Shown: positions 16,142 to 25,153, counted from the first letter of the stretch. The stretch is 48,322 nucleotides of DNA from a bacterium (GCA_035505375.1 DATJQV010000001.1:1-48322), one strand, 5' to 3'. Notes: generated from the sequence alone by a model not told the origin. Numbers and translations: made by a program.

Positions 16142-16170
16142 AGCTTATTGTCCAAGCCGTCCGCTGTCAA
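16142..16170 (-). promoter_or_regulatory. Promoter of the PASTA-TonB gene; predicts leaderless mRNA
   Basis: On the minus strand TTGACA (16170-16165), a 17-bp spacer and TAAGCT (16147-16142). GTG 16136 begins 5 nt after the -10 element. The -10 element is weak, and AATAAG one or two bases upstream is an alternative. Confidence 0.45.
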
Positions 16171-16187
16171 ACTGGTGACGAAGGGGG

Positions 16188-17066
16188 CTAGAGTTCAAAC
16201 TCGCCTTTGCCCGACACGACAACACCACCGCCGACCCGCACGCGAATGTGGCCGTCGCTCTCCTGCCCCTGCAGGTACAGCAGCGAAGGCCGGTTGACCT
16301 CAATGCCTTGCTCGGTCTGGATTGCGAACTCATTTCCACCCAGGTATCTGTGACGAACCAGCCAGGCGCAGAGACAGCCGTTGGCGCTGCCGGTGGCCGG
16401 GTCCTCCGGCACGTCGTAGTAGTCGCAGAACACGCGTACATGCAGACGACACTGAGGTTTAACGGTCTCCTCCGAGAACGCCAGCACCGCCTTGGCTTCA
16501 AGCCGGTCAATCAGCCGATAGTACTCGGCCAGGTTCAGCTTGATGCCGCGCGCCGCAGCCAGCGTCTTTACCGGGACAATCAGGAAAGACAGCCCGGTGG
16601 AAACCTCCTGAACCGGATAGTGGATGTCGATGTCGCCAGGCGACAGGCCAAGCACCCGGGCCGCCGCTTCCGGCTCGACGGTCGAGCCGAACACGGGCGG
16701 AACCTGAGTCATCACCAGTCGCGCTCCGTTTTCTTCAACCGCGACCGGCACTACACCTGCCTTCAGGTCCAGCCTGACCTCGTCCGCCTTGCGTCCGAGG
16801 AATCGATCCCACAACACGTATGCCGTTCCCAGTGTCGGATGCCCGGCAAACGGCACTTCACGGGCCGGCGTGAAGATGCGCACCGGCCAGCCGCGCTCGT
16901 TCGGCTTATCCGACAAGATGAAAGTTGTCTCGCTGAAGTGAATCTCACGGGCAAGAACCTGCATCTCCTCAGCCGTGAGTCCTCTCCCGTCGCGAAACAC
17001 TGCGAGCTGATTTCCCTCAAATCGCCTCCGTGCAAAGACATCGCAGATGATGAACTCGCGCTTCAT
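16188..17066 (-). CDS. PhzF-family isomerase/epimerase
   Basis: The 292-aa protein shows the PhzF fold signatures: VFARRRFEGNQLAVF at the N-terminus, the catalytic-Glu region REIHFSETTF, TPAREVPFAGHPTLG, and DPATGSANGCLCAWL in the second half. PhzF proteins are diaminopimelate-epimerase-like and isomerise small metabolites, but most substrates are unknown. I chose ATG 17066 because homology begins there; the open frame continues upstream with no family match. It is followed on the same strand by the PASTA-TonB gene, which has its own promoter. Confidence 0.92.
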   Translation of the reverse strand: MKREFIICDVFARRRFEGNQLAVFRDGRGLTAEEMQVLAREIHFSETTFILSDKPNERGWPVRIFTPAREVPFAGHPTLGTAYVLWDRFLGRKADEVRLDLKAGVVPVAVEENGARLVMTQVPPVFGSTVEPEAAARVLGLSPGDIDIHYPVQEVSTGLSFLIVPVKTLAAARGIKLNLAEYYRLIDRLEAKAVLAFSEETVKPQCRLHVRVFCDYYDVPEDPATGSANGCLCAWLVRHRYLGGNEFAIQTEQGIEVNRPSLLYLQGQESDGHIRVRVGGGVVVSGKGEFEL

Positions 17067-17074
17067 GTTGTCGA

Positions 17075-17102
17075 ATCCTAGCTCCTCTGTCCACCGGGTC
17101 AA
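17075..17102 (-). promoter_or_regulatory. Promoter of the PhzF gene; predicts leaderless mRNA
   Basis: On the minus strand TTGACC (17102-17097), 16-bp spacer, TAGGAT (17080-17075). ATG 17066 begins 8 nt after the -10 element. Confidence 0.55.
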
Positions 17103-17257
17103 GCCCGAAGACGCAAAGTGATCGAACTGCCCGTTCGCTGATGCTGCGGCGGCCGTTCGGGTCGCTCGATGCCCTCCGGGCGGCAACTCGTGCCGTCCGC
17201 ATGACCTTCGACCGGCGTCCAGAGACCCCAGCACCCACGTATCAGAGGCGGAATTGA

Positions 17258-17285
17258 TTGACAATCCGGGCGTTTTCGCTATCGT
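17258..17285 (+). promoter_or_regulatory. Promoter of the rpsP operon
   Basis: A perfect TTGACA (17258-17263), 16-bp spacer and TATCGT (17280-17285). Transcription from about 17292 leaves room for the AAGGAG ribosome site at 17298-17303, so this mRNA is leadered, unlike several neighbours. Confidence 0.6.
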
Positions 17286-17309
17286 TTGGGCTCAGATAAG
17301 GAGATCACT

Positions 17310-17654
17310 TTGCTCAAGATTCGACTAAGGCGCATGGGACTTCGCAACCGACCTGCCTACCGGCTGGTCGTGATTGACTCGCGCAAGGCGCGCGATGGCG
17401 AATACCTCGAATCGGTCGGCCACTATGACCCGCGTACGAAATTCCTGGAACTGGACGCCGAGCGCATCGGCCACTGGATCACGAAGGGCGCGCAGACCTC
17501 GGGCACGGTTGGCAGGCTCATGAGCCGCTACGCGCGGCAGCACGCGCCGGCGGCCGAGGCCGCGAACGGCGACAGCGCGGAGACCGCGACCGTAGCAACC
17601 GAACCCGTCCCCACACCGGAGAGCGCGACACCGACAGACACACCCAAGGAGTAG
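17310..17654 (+). CDS. rpsP: 30S ribosomal protein bS16
   Basis: The 114-aa protein has the usual LLKIRLRRMGLRNRPAYRLV opening and the DSRKARDGEYLESVGHYDP segment. The start is TTG 17310, chosen from the AAGGAG site 6 nt upstream and the family N-terminus. The C-terminal ~35 residues are a Thr/Glu/Pro/Ala-rich tail. It opens the operon rpsP-khpA-trmD-rplS-rnhB-yraN-comM. Confidence 0.95.
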   Translation: MLKIRLRRMGLRNRPAYRLVVIDSRKARDGEYLESVGHYDPRTKFLELDAERIGHWITKGAQTSGTVGRLMSRYARQHAPAAEAANGDSAETATVATEPVPTPESATPTDTPKE

Positions 17655-17657
17655 ACC

Positions 17658-17888
17658 ATGAAAGAGATGATCGAGCACATCGTGAAGGCACTCGTCGACC
17701 ACCCGGACCAGATCAAGGTCACCGAACTCGCTGGCGAGCGGACACTCACCTATGAAGTCAAGGTCATGCCGGGCGACCAGGGCAAGGTCATCGGCCGGCA
17801 GGGCAATACCATCGACGCGATTCGGGCGATTGTCAGAGCGGCGGCCCGCAAGCTCGACAAGCACGCAACGATTGACGTAATCGGCTAG
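17658..17888 (+). CDS. khpA: KhpA-like KH-domain RNA-binding protein
   Basis: The 76-aa protein is a single type-II KH domain with the GxxG loop as GRQG in KVIGRQGNTIDAIR. KhpA (YlqC) pairs with KhpB/Jag in many bacteria and affects RNA binding and cell elongation. ATG 17658 lies 3 bp after rpsP, with AAGGAG overlapping the rpsP stop. rimM, which normally follows this gene, is absent. Confidence 0.93.
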   Translation: MKEMIEHIVKALVDHPDQIKVTELAGERTLTYEVKVMPGDQGKVIGRQGNTIDAIRAIVRAAARKLDKHATIDVIG

Positions 17889-17920
17889 ACCACCCGCGGA
17901 CCCGACCGTCATTCCGATCC

Positions 17921-18655
17921 ATGCAGGCATCCGTCATCACGCTGTTCCCCGAATACTTCGCCGGTCCCTTCGACTGCGGACCGACGCGTATCGCGCGCGC
18001 TGACGGCAAGCTCGCGATCAGTTTGACCAACCCCCGGGACTTCACCACCGACGCCCACCGCACCGTCGACGACTACCCGTTCGGCGGTGGCGCCGGCATG
18101 GTGATGAAACCCGAGCCCCTCTCTGTGGCAATCGATACTGCGCGCCGGCCGGAAAGCCTCGTCGTACTCCTCTCCCCCCAAGGCGAGCGCTTCTCGCAGC
18201 CGATGGCCGAGGAGTTCAGCCGCGCCGAACACCTCGTGCTCGTTTGCGGCCGCTACAAGGGCGTTGACGAGCGCGTCCGCATGCTGGCTGACCGTGAGGT
18301 CTCGGTCGGAGACTATGTGCTGGCCGGCGGCGAGGCCGCGGCCGTGGTCATCATCGAGGCCATCGCCCGGCTTTTGCCCGGCGCGGTCGGCGACGAGGAT
18401 TCGGTTGCGACCGACTCGTTTTCGGCCGGCATCCTCGACGCCCCCTATTACACCCGGCCGCGTGAGTTTCGCGGCCGCGAAGTCCCGGAAGTGCTGGTGT
18501 CCGGCGACCACGCCTCGGTCGCCCGCTGGCGCCGGGAACAGGCTCTGAAAACTACCGCCCGGCGCCGGCCCGAACTCCTGCGCAATGAAGCCCTGACCGA
18601 GTCCGAGCGCGAGTTCCTTTGCCGGGAACTACAGAAGGAGATCATCAATGGCTAA
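17921..18655 (+). CDS. trmD: tRNA (guanine37-N1)-methyltransferase
   Basis: The 244-aa SPOUT enzyme methylates G37 next to the anticodon. The N-terminus VITLFPEYF, the [18 protein letters not shown] loop and the knot segments [20 protein letters not shown] and [13 protein letters not shown] are all present. The C-terminal domain includes PRPEFRG-like [13 protein letters not shown] and [16 protein letters not shown]. The stop codon overlaps the rplS start by 8 bp. Confidence 0.96.
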   Translation: MQASVITLFPEYFAGPFDCGPTRIARADGKLAISLTNPRDFTTDAHRTVDDYPFGGGAGMVMKPEPLSVAIDTARRPESLVVLLSPQGERFSQPMAEEFSRAEHLVLVCGRYKGVDERVRMLADREVSVGDYVLAGGEAAAVVIIEAIARLLPGAVGDEDSVATDSFSAGILDAPYYTRPREFRGREVPEVLVSGDHASVARWRREQALKTTARRRPELLRNEALTESEREFLCRELQKEIING

Positions 18656-19043
18656 GAAGGAAGCTCCGAAAGAAGCTAAAGCCGCGCCGGTCCGGCACGA
18701 GCCGGCCCAGATCCCGCAGCTGCGGCCCGGCGACAGTGTCGCGGTCCACGTGCGGATTGTCGAAGGCGACAAGGAACGCCTGCAATTGTTCGAGGGAACG
18801 GTCATCCAGATCCGCGGGGCCGGCCCGAACCGCAGTTTTACCGTCCGCAAGGTAAGCCGCGGCTACGGCATCGAACGCATCTTCCCGTACGGCACGCCGG
18901 CCGTCGCCAAGGTCGAGGTGAAACGGCATGGCAAGGCCCGACGGGCCAAGCTCTACTATCTGCGCAATCGGACCGGCCGCGAGGCGATGCTCCAAGAGCA
19001 GCGGGGTGAAGAGCAACCTAGACCTGGAACTGTGGCAGAGTAG
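18648..19043 (+). CDS. rplS: 50S ribosomal protein bL19
   Basis: The 131-aa protein carries the bL19 core ([60 protein letters not shown]). A Lys/Glu/Ala-rich N-terminal extension of about 20 residues and a short C-terminal extension flank it. AGAAGGAG precedes ATG 18648. The 3' end overlaps the predicted rnhB start. Confidence 0.95.
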   Translation: MAKKEAPKEAKAAPVRHEPAQIPQLRPGDSVAVHVRIVEGDKERLQLFEGTVIQIRGAGPNRSFTVRKVSRGYGIERIFPYGTPAVAKVEVKRHGKARRAKLYYLRNRTGREAMLQEQRGEEQPRPGTVAE

Positions 19044-19614
19044 CACCCTCTTCTGCGGCGTGGACGAGGTAGGAAGGGGGGCCTTGGCTGGGCCGGTGGT
19101 CGCCGCGGCCGTTATCCTCCCACCCCACACGGATATCGACGGCGCCGATGACTCCAAGAGACTGACTCCTCTCCGGCGCGAACGCCTCGAACCCGAGATT
19201 AAGCGCCGCAGCCTGGCTTGGGCAGTCGCGTGGGCCGGCAGCCGCTTCATCGAAAGACACAACATCGCCAACGGTACCTTCCACGCCATGCGGCTTGCCG
19301 TCCGGCGACTTCAAGTCCGGCCGGAACTCGTCCTTGCCGACGGCTGGGCAATCCCGGAAATCGACCTTCCCTGCCGTGGGATCATCCACGGCGACAGCTC
19401 GAGCCTCTCCATCGCCTGCGCCTCAATCATTGCCAAGGTCTGGCGCGACCGGCTGATGACCCGCTTGTCCCGGCGCTACCCCGGCTACGGGCTTGACCGG
19501 CACAAGGGGTACGGTACCGCGGCGCACGTGCAGGCGCTGAAGGAACTCGGCGTCTCCCCCATCCACCGCCGAACATTCTCACCGGTACGCGACCTCGTCG
19601 CCTCGGCCCAGTGA
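19006..19614 (+). CDS. rnhB: Ribonuclease HII
   Basis: The enzyme cuts the RNA strand of RNA-DNA hybrids and single ribonucleotides. The catalytic acidic residues are visible in [14 protein letters not shown] (Asp-Glu), LADGWA and [24 protein letters not shown] 19006 gives 202 aa and a 38-bp overlap with rplS. The frame is open further upstream, but that region is rplS coding in another frame. The ribosome site is weak, so translation may be coupled. Confidence 0.93.
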   Translation: MKSNLDLELWQSSTLFCGVDEVGRGALAGPVVAAAVILPPHTDIDGADDSKRLTPLRRERLEPEIKRRSLAWAVAWAGSRFIERHNIANGTFHAMRLAVRRLQVRPELVLADGWAIPEIDLPCRGIIHGDSSSLSIACASIIAKVWRDRLMTRLSRRYPGYGLDRHKGYGTAAHVQALKELGVSPIHRRTFSPVRDLVASAQ

Positions 19615-19961
19615 AAGCGAAACCGCTGGGCCGGAAGGGAGAGGACCTTGCCGCTTCCCACCTCCGGGAAATCGGTTGGGAGATTCTCGAACGCAACTAC
19701 ACGACGTGGCTGGGCGAAATCGACCTGGTCTGCCGCGACCGGGACACGCTCGTATTCGTCGAGGTGAAGACCCGCAATGAAACCGACTTCGCGCGGCCCG
19801 ACCAGTCGGTGACACAGCGCAAGCAGGCGAAACTGCGCCGGCTTGTCGAGGAATACCTGGTGAAGCACAACCTGGAAACGGCCGACGTCAGGTTCGACGT
19901 GCTTGGCGTCACGCTCAGAGGGCGGCGACCCGAGTTCGACCACATCGTCGGAGCACTCTAG
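19611..19961 (+). CDS. yraN: UPF0102 / YraN-family endonuclease-like protein
   Basis: The 116-aa protein has the restriction-endonuclease-like core of the YraN family: GRKGEDLAASHL, ILERNY, GEIDLVCRDRDTLVFVEVKTR (the Asp...Glu-x-Lys site). It sits between rnhB and comM, a frequent arrangement. Start GTG 19611 overlaps the rnhB stop. Its biochemical role is not settled. Confidence 0.93.
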   Translation: MKAKPLGRKGEDLAASHLREIGWEILERNYTTWLGEIDLVCRDRDTLVFVEVKTRNETDFARPDQSVTQRKQAKLRRLVEEYLVKHNLETADVRFDVLGVTLRGRRPEFDHIVGAL

Positions 19962-21502
19962 TGCTGTCGCGCGTGCAGTCGGCCGCGGTGTACGGGGTCG
20001 ACGGCTACATCGTGACCGTCGAGACCGACATCACCCACGGTCTGTCGGCGTTCAACATCGTCGGCCTGCCTGACGCCGCGGTCAAAGAGTCACAGCACCG
20101 CGTCCAAGCGGCAATCAAGAACTCCGGCTTCACGTTCCCCAACCGCAAGATTACGGTCAATCTCGCGCCGGCCGACGTCAAGAAAGAAGGCGCGGCTTTC
20201 GACCTGCCGATGGCGGTCGGCATTCTCGCTGCCGGCGGAATCATCCAGCCGGAGGCGCTGCGCGACCTCGCATTCCTCGGCGAGTTATCGCTCGACGGCT
20301 CGGTCCGCCCCATCAAAGGTGCGGTCTCGATGGCGGTCGCGGCGCAGCTCGCGGGCTTGCGCGGGCTCATCGTGCCGACTCAGAACGCGACCGAGGCCGC
20401 GATGGTCGAGAGCCTGCCGGTCTACGCCGTCGGCTCTTTGGTCGAGGCAGTCAACTTCGTCAACGGCGCAGCCACCATCGAGCCGACGCACACCGACATC
20501 GCCGCACTCTTTGCCCAAGCCGCGATTCAGTCTGTTGACCTTGCCGAGGTCCACGGCCATGAACACGCCAAGCGCGCCCTTGAGATTGCCGCGGCCGGCG
20601 GCCACAACGCGCTGATGATCGGGCCGCCCGGCTCGGGCAAGACCATGCTGGCGCGGAGGCTGCCGACCATCCTGCCGCCAATGACATTGCCCGAGGCGCT
20701 GGAGGCGACCCGGATTCACAGCGTGGTCGGCGCGCTCTCACCGGACCGGCCGTTGGTCGCGACCCGGCCGTTCCGCTCCCCGCACCACAACGTCTCGGAA
20801 TCGGGCGCGATCGGCGGCGGCACCGTGCCGCGACCGGGCGAGGCATCGCTCGCCCACAACGGAGTGCTCTTTCTCGATGAGCTGCCCGAATTCCGGCGCG
20901 ACGTGCTCGAGGCCCTGCGCCAGCCGCTCGAAGATGGAGAGGTCACAATCGGCCGGGCCCGCTCGACCTTCACCTTCCCGGCAAGGTTCATGCTCGTCTG
21001 CGCCATGAACCCGTGCCCCTGCGGCTTCGCCGGTGACCCGCGCCACGCCTGCTCCTGTTCGCCGCAGAAGATTCGCCACTACCGGAGCAAGATTTCCGGA
21101 CCGCTACTCGACCGCATTGACATCCATATCGAAGTGCCGGCGCTCAAGTACGACGACATCTCGACCAAACGGGCGGGCGAGAGTTCCAGAGCAGTCGCCG
21201 AACGGGTCGCCCGGGCACGCCGGACCCAGCTCGCCAGGTTTGCCGCGACGAACTCGCGCCACCCGGTCTACTCGAACGCCCAAATGGGACCGCAGTTCAT
21301 CCGCCGCTTCTGCCCGGTCTCGGCCCAGAGCGACGAAATCCTGCGGGCCGCGATTGACCGGCTCGGGCTCTCGGCCCGCGCCTACCATCGCGTGCTCAAA
21401 GTCGCGCGCACTATCGCCGATCTGGAAGGCAAAGAGAACATACAGCCGTCCCACATCACCGAGGCGGTGCAGTATCGCACACTCGACCGGACAGCGTGGT
21501 AG
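19961..21502 (+). CDS. comM: ComM/YifB-family Mg-chelatase-like AAA+ ATPase
   Basis: The 513-aa protein has an N-terminal Lon-protease-like fold (AVYGVDGYIVTVE, FNIVGLPDAAVKES). The AAA+ module has Walker A GPPGSGKT near residue 221 and Walker B FLDELPEF, followed by the zinc-like CxC segment (MNPCPCGF, DPRHACSCS) and the C-terminal lid (RAYHRVLKVARTIADL). ComM helps branch migration during natural transformation in some bacteria. GTG 19961 overlaps the yraN stop. It ends the rpsP operon. Confidence 0.95.
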   Translation: MLSRVQSAAVYGVDGYIVTVETDITHGLSAFNIVGLPDAAVKESQHRVQAAIKNSGFTFPNRKITVNLAPADVKKEGAAFDLPMAVGILAAGGIIQPEALRDLAFLGELSLDGSVRPIKGAVSMAVAAQLAGLRGLIVPTQNATEAAMVESLPVYAVGSLVEAVNFVNGAATIEPTHTDIAALFAQAAIQSVDLAEVHGHEHAKRALEIAAAGGHNALMIGPPGSGKTMLARRLPTILPPMTLPEALEATRIHSVVGALSPDRPLVATRPFRSPHHNVSESGAIGGGTVPRPGEASLAHNGVLFLDELPEFRRDVLEALRQPLEDGEVTIGRARSTFTFPARFMLVCAMNPCPCGFAGDPRHACSCSPQKIRHYRSKISGPLLDRIDIHIEVPALKYDDISTKRAGESSRAVAERVARARRTQLARFAATNSRHPVYSNAQMGPQFIRRFCPVSAQSDEILRAAIDRLGLSARAYHRVLKVARTIADLEGKENIQPSHITEAVQYRTLDRTAW

Positions 21503-21507
21503 AAGAG

Positions 21508-21660
21508 AAATGACGAAGTTCGAAATGCGAATACCGATTGAAACTCGAGGTGCGGATAAGGACCAATCCGGAATTCGGGCTTCGTCATTCAGTCGTCATT
21601 CGTGCTTCGGATTTCGGGTTTACCCATTGAATCGTCACTCGTGTCTCGGACTTCGGGCTT
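21508..21660. repeat. Dense word-repeat region between comM and the UDP-sugar dehydrogenase
   Basis: About 150 bp built of recurring short words such as TTCGAAATGCGAAT, ATTCGGGCTTCG, CAGTCGTCATTCG and CGGACTTCGGGCTT. The style matches stretches at 10944-11010, 25111-25147 and the in-frame piece of queA. No gene is apparent in 21503-21738. Confidence 0.65.
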
Positions 21661-21738
21661 TGGCTGCCCCAGCGGTCATGTTCCGTGACTCGATCACTAG
21701 ACCACAGGACCACTTTGTTTACTGCATAGGAGGACACC

Positions 21739-23058
21739 ATGGACCTGGCAAAGAGAATCCATGAAAGAAAGGCAAAGGTTGCGGTCATCGGCATCGGCTA
21801 TGTCGGCCTGCCCTTGAGCATCGAAATCGCGCGCGCCGGTTTCACGACAGTGGGTTTGGACGTCGACAAGACAAAGGTGGCCGCGGTGCTGAAAGGCAAG
21901 AGCTTCATCGGCGACGTCAAAGACTCGGACGTGGCCGAAGTCACGAAGAGCGGCAAGTTCACCGCCACATCCGACTTCAAGGTCCTGGCGTCGTGCGACA
22001 TCATCAACATCTGCGTGCCGACGCCTTTCACCGCCTCCAAAGACCCCGACGTGTCCTTCATCCAGGACGCGGGCCGCGAAGTGGCGAAGCACTTCAAGCC
22101 AAGTCAGCTTGTCGTCCTCCGCTCGACAACCTACCCGGAGACGACCGAGAAAGTCCTGCAGCCCATCCTGGACGAACCGGGTCGGAAAGTCGGCCGCGAC
22201 TACTACCTGGCATTCGTACCGGAACGCATCGACCCGGGCAACCACACGTTCAACACGAAGACCACGCCGGTCGTGGTCGGCGGGGTCACCAAAGCCTGCA
22301 CCGACCTGACGGTAGACTTCTACTCACGATTTGTCGAGCGGGTTGTCCGCGTCTCCTCGCCGAGCGCTGCCGAGATGTCGAAGCTACTCGAGAACATCTT
22401 CCGCAGCGTCAACATCGCTCTCGTCAACGAAATGGCCATGATGTGCGACCGGATGGGCAACATCGACATCTGGGAAGTCATCAACGCCGCTTCGTCCAAA
22501 CCGTTCGGCTACATGCCGTTCTATCCCGGGCCCGGCATCGGCGGCCACTGCATTCTGATCGACCCGTACTACCTTGCGTGGAAGGCCCGCGAGTACGACT
22601 TCCACTCAAACTTCATCGAGCTCGCGGCCGAAACCAACGAGGGCATGCCATTCTACGTCGCCGACCGGATTACCGAAGTGCTGGGCATCAACGGCATCGC
22701 CGCCTCCAAGGCCAGGTTGCTAATCCTCGGCGCGGCGTTCAAGGGCAACGTCGAGGATACGCGCCACTCACCGGCGATCAAAGTAATGGAACTGACCCAT
22801 GGCAAGGTCAAGAGAATTGACTACCACGACCCATACGTGCCGCAGATTCACTTCAATGGAACCGGGTTCAAGTCGGTGCCGCTGACTGCGAAGGCGCTCA
22901 AGTCGGCCGACTGCGTCGTGATTCTCACCGACCACAAGTGCTTCGACTACGACTTCATCTTCAAGCACAGCCGGCTGATTCTCGATGCGCGCAACGCGAT
23001 CAAACGCCGCGGCTCGAAGAAGCTCTACACCCTCGGCAACCACCCGGTCAAGCGCTGA
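21739..23058 (+). CDS. Nucleotide-sugar (UDP-HexNAc) dehydrogenase, WecC/WbpA-like
   Basis: The 439-aa enzyme oxidises a UDP-sugar at C6 to a uronic acid with NAD+, feeding surface polysaccharide. The Rossmann motif is VIGIGYVGLPLS. STTYPETTEKV, VPERIDPG, the catalytic-Cys motif GPGIGGHCI (Cys near 271) and the C-terminal ILGAAFKGNVEDTRHSP are all present. The pattern fits UDP-GlcNAc/ManNAc dehydrogenases better than UDP-glucose dehydrogenases. AGGAGG precedes ATG 21739. No other polysaccharide gene lies next to it. Confidence 0.92.
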   Translation: MDLAKRIHERKAKVAVIGIGYVGLPLSIEIARAGFTTVGLDVDKTKVAAVLKGKSFIGDVKDSDVAEVTKSGKFTATSDFKVLASCDIINICVPTPFTASKDPDVSFIQDAGREVAKHFKPSQLVVLRSTTYPETTEKVLQPILDEPGRKVGRDYYLAFVPERIDPGNHTFNTKTTPVVVGGVTKACTDLTVDFYSRFVERVVRVSSPSAAEMSKLLENIFRSVNIALVNEMAMMCDRMGNIDIWEVINAASSKPFGYMPFYPGPGIGGHCILIDPYYLAWKAREYDFHSNFIELAAETNEGMPFYVADRITEVLGINGIAASKARLLILGAAFKGNVEDTRHSPAIKVMELTHGKVKRIDYHDPYVPQIHFNGTGFKSVPLTAKALKSADCVVILTDHKCFDYDFIFKHSRLILDARNAIKRRGSKKLYTLGNHPVKR

Positions 23059-23125
23059 CCGCGCCCCGGACTCGAAACTGAAACGTCCCGCGTCGGATGT
23101 GGGCCGCACCACATCCAGACAGCGC

Positions 23126-23671
23126 TCACGCGCCGGTCTGAAATTCCCCAGCCCAGTCCCGTACGGACGCGACCACGCCGGGCAAGGCGCGCCGGACCGG
23201 GTGGGACAGCTCTTCCCCGAACTCGATACTCTCCGGTTGGATGCCGAGCAGTTCGACTGTCGCTCCCGTCTCCATCGAGAGCATCTCTATCGTTAGGGTG
23301 AGAGGCAGAGTGTGAGTCGAGAGCAGGCCATACGACAAACCGTCGACCTCCTCGCGGCTGAACAGACGAAACTCGCCGGGTTTTGCGCCGTAGTGGCAGC
23401 AGTCAACCACGAGTATGTGGGTGGGCTTTCGGACCGCGACCGGCTGGACGTAGTTCTCCGGCGTGCTGCCGCAGTCGAGGACGAAGAGAGAGGTTGAGGC
23501 TAAGGTTGAGGTCCCAAACTTGACCTTGACCTTAGCCTCAACCTTCTGGATCTCGTCGCATACGATGCAGCCGATTGCATCGTCCCCGCGCAGCCTGTTG
23601 CCGACCCCGAGGATTGCTACCGAGTTGGCCTCGAGACTTGGGACTGGCGCTTCCCGCTCGACACTCGTCAA
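23126..23671 (-). CDS. Hydrogenase maturation protease, HycI-like, with in-frame repeat insertion
   Basis: The 181-aa protein matches the HycI/HyaD endopeptidases that trim the large subunit of NiFe hydrogenases after Ni insertion. GVGNRLRGDDAIG, VLDCGSTPENY, ILVVDCCHYGAKPGEF and STHTLPLTLTIEML are the matching segments. Between the first helix and the DCGSTPEN motif lie about 18 residues (residues ~43-60, VEAKVKVKFG...) that translate a 52-nt imperfect hairpin. No hydrogenase subunit is in the window. The start lies 4 bp after the stop of the TPR gene, so they are probably co-transcribed. Confidence 0.85.
   Translation of the reverse strand: MTSVEREAPVPSLEANSVAILGVGNRLRGDDAIGCIVCDEIQKVEAKVKVKFGTSTLASTSLFVLDCGSTPENYVQPVAVRKPTHILVVDCCHYGAKPGEFRLFSREEVDGLSYGLLSTHTLPLTLTIEMLSMETGATVELLGIQPESIEFGEELSHPVRRALPGVVASVRDWAGEFQTGA
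23492..23543. repeat. Imperfect 22-bp inverted repeat inside the hycI-like gene
   Basis: Arms 23492-23513 and 23522-23543 pair with two mismatches around an 8-nt loop. The words (GGTTGAGGCTAAGG) are the same type as the CTCAACCTTAACCTC words between genes at 29077-29142. Confidence 0.75.
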
Positions 23672-23675
23672 TTCC

Positions 23676-24671
23676 TCACAGTTTCTTCAGCCACTGCTTG
23701 CATTCGCTGACGTAGTGCGGTAGCCAGGGAACGTCGTCCTGATACGGCTCCCACGCAATCACACGGTTGAACCGTTCCCGCGCTTCGTCCTTCTTGCCCA
23801 TCTGCGTGTAGGCCTTGCCGCATACGTCCCAGTTCTCGGCCATGGAATACTTGTCGTCGGGAAACGCCCGTGGTATCGCTGAATCCAGTACCGCCCCCAC
23901 CTGAACTGCGTCGGCGTAGCGCCCGCCCTTGAAGTATGCGTCGCGCATCGTGCGCATAACGCTTCTGTTGCCGGGATAGATAGCGAGCACCCGCTTGCAG
24001 TAGTCAACTGCCTCATCGTATCGCTCATCGGTCTTGAGCATCATGGCCATCATCATCTCCGCCGGCCCCTTGAGCGGCCCGTCGCCGTCCGCCATGGGCC
24101 GGACGACGGCGTATGCTCTTGGACGCGACCCCATCAGATGCAGACCCAACGTGTACTTCGACGACGTCGCCTTGTAGTAGTCAATCATGCCCGATGCGAG
24201 TCGCGCCTCGGCCAGACTCGAATCTCGTCTCAGGGCCGCATCCAGGTGCGGGGATACGTCCAGCATCGCCTTGCCCGCGGACATCTTCCGTCCCTGCCAA
24301 CCGAGAAAGCTCGAGCGGTTGAGCTGGGTCAAACCGAAGTAAAGGTGGGCCTGCGCGTCTTCCGGATCCTCGGCCAACTGCTGCCGGCAGAGCATCAACA
24401 CGTGGTCGCTGAGTGCGAAGAAGGAGTCCGCAAGCACCCCGCGTCCGGAATCGTTGATGAAAAGCTGAAGCACGGCCGCCTGCCAGTAGTACCCGGCCGG
24501 GTCAGTCGGCTCTGCCTGGATTGCCGCGGCGGTAATTGCCAGCGCGGAGTCATACTGCTGCAGATAGCCGAGTTCCCGCACACGCGCGATATCGCCTGTG
24601 CTCATGCCCGCGGCCACGGAGACCGCGAACGCAAACAGCAGGCTAGGCTTCAGCGATGACGTCGATCTCAA
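23676..24671 (-). CDS. Exported tetratricopeptide-repeat protein
   Basis: The 331-aa protein has an N-terminal signal-like segment (LLFAFAVSVAAGMS) and then TPR-like helices. These include YLQQYDSALAITAAAIQAEPTDPAGYYWQAA near residues 37-67 and repeats near 215-250 and 285-310. This implies a periplasmic or secreted scaffold that binds partner proteins. No enzyme motif is seen. The predicted start overlaps the end of ridA by 29 bp. The order ridA, TPR, hycI-like on one strand suggests one transcript. Confidence 0.75.
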   Translation of the reverse strand: MRSTSSLKPSLLFAFAVSVAAGMSTGDIARVRELGYLQQYDSALAITAAAIQAEPTDPAGYYWQAAVLQLFINDSGRGVLADSFFALSDHVLMLCRQQLAEDPEDAQAHLYFGLTQLNRSSFLGWQGRKMSAGKAMLDVSPHLDAALRRDSSLAEARLASGMIDYYKATSSKYTLGLHLMGSRPRAYAVVRPMADGDGPLKGPAEMMMAMMLKTDERYDEAVDYCKRVLAIYPGNRSVMRTMRDAYFKGGRYADAVQVGAVLDSAIPRAFPDDKYSMAENWDVCGKAYTQMGKKDEARERFNRVIAWEPYQDDVPWLPHYVSECKQWLKKL

Positions 24672-25029
24672 CCGAGACTCCCTTGGGCAGGGCCGCGACC
24701 TGAATGGTCGAGCGAGCAGGAAACGGTTCGCGGAAATAGCGGGCGTACACCTCGTTGACCTTGCCGAACAGGCCCATGTCGGTCAGGAACACCGTGGTCT
24801 TCACCACCCGGCTCAGGTCAGTACCGGCCGCGGCGAGAACCGCGGCAAGGTTGGCGAACACCTGCTCTGTCTCCTTCACAATGTCGCCCGTCACCAGGTT
24901 GCCGGTGTTCGGGTCAATCGGTATCTGCCCGGACGCGAAGACCAGATTGCCGTACCGCACGGCCTGACTGTATGGCCCAATCGGCTTCGGCGCCTTGTCG
25001 GTCAAGATCGCTTTCCGCTCACCGCTCAT
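24643..25029 (-). CDS. ridA: RidA-family enamine/imine deaminase
   Basis: The 128-aa protein hydrolyses reactive enamines and imines such as 2-aminoacrylate. It has the family patterns PIGPYSQAVRYGNLVFASGQIP, the conserved Arg in PARSTIQVAALP and the C-terminal VEIDVIA. Length is normal. ATG 25029 follows a modest AAAGGT site. A large palindromic element fills the gap from the phosphotransacylase gene upstream. Confidence 0.94.
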   Translation of the reverse strand: MSGERKAILTDKAPKPIGPYSQAVRYGNLVFASGQIPIDPNTGNLVTGDIVKETEQVFANLAAVLAAAGTDLSRVVKTTVFLTDMGLFGKVNEVYARYFREPFPARSTIQVAALPKGVSVEIDVIAEA

Positions 25030-25046
25030 GATTTGCTACCTTTCCC

Positions 25047-25147
25047 CTCCTCACCCTCGCTACGCTCTCCCTCTCCTCTCAGAGGAGAGGGATGGGGTGA
25101 GGAGAATCCGGACCTAATCACTCGTCACTCGCCATTCGTCACTCGAC
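25047..25147. repeat. Nested palindrome followed by word repeats
   Basis: An outer pair (25047-25056 and 25095-25104) encloses an inner 11-bp perfect pair meeting at about 25080 (25069-25091). After it come ACTCGTCACTCGCCATTCG-type words to 25147. The same design occurs at 40740-40815, and the inner part occurs in frame within ispE. Confidence 0.75.
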
Positions 25148-25153
25148 ACTTCC

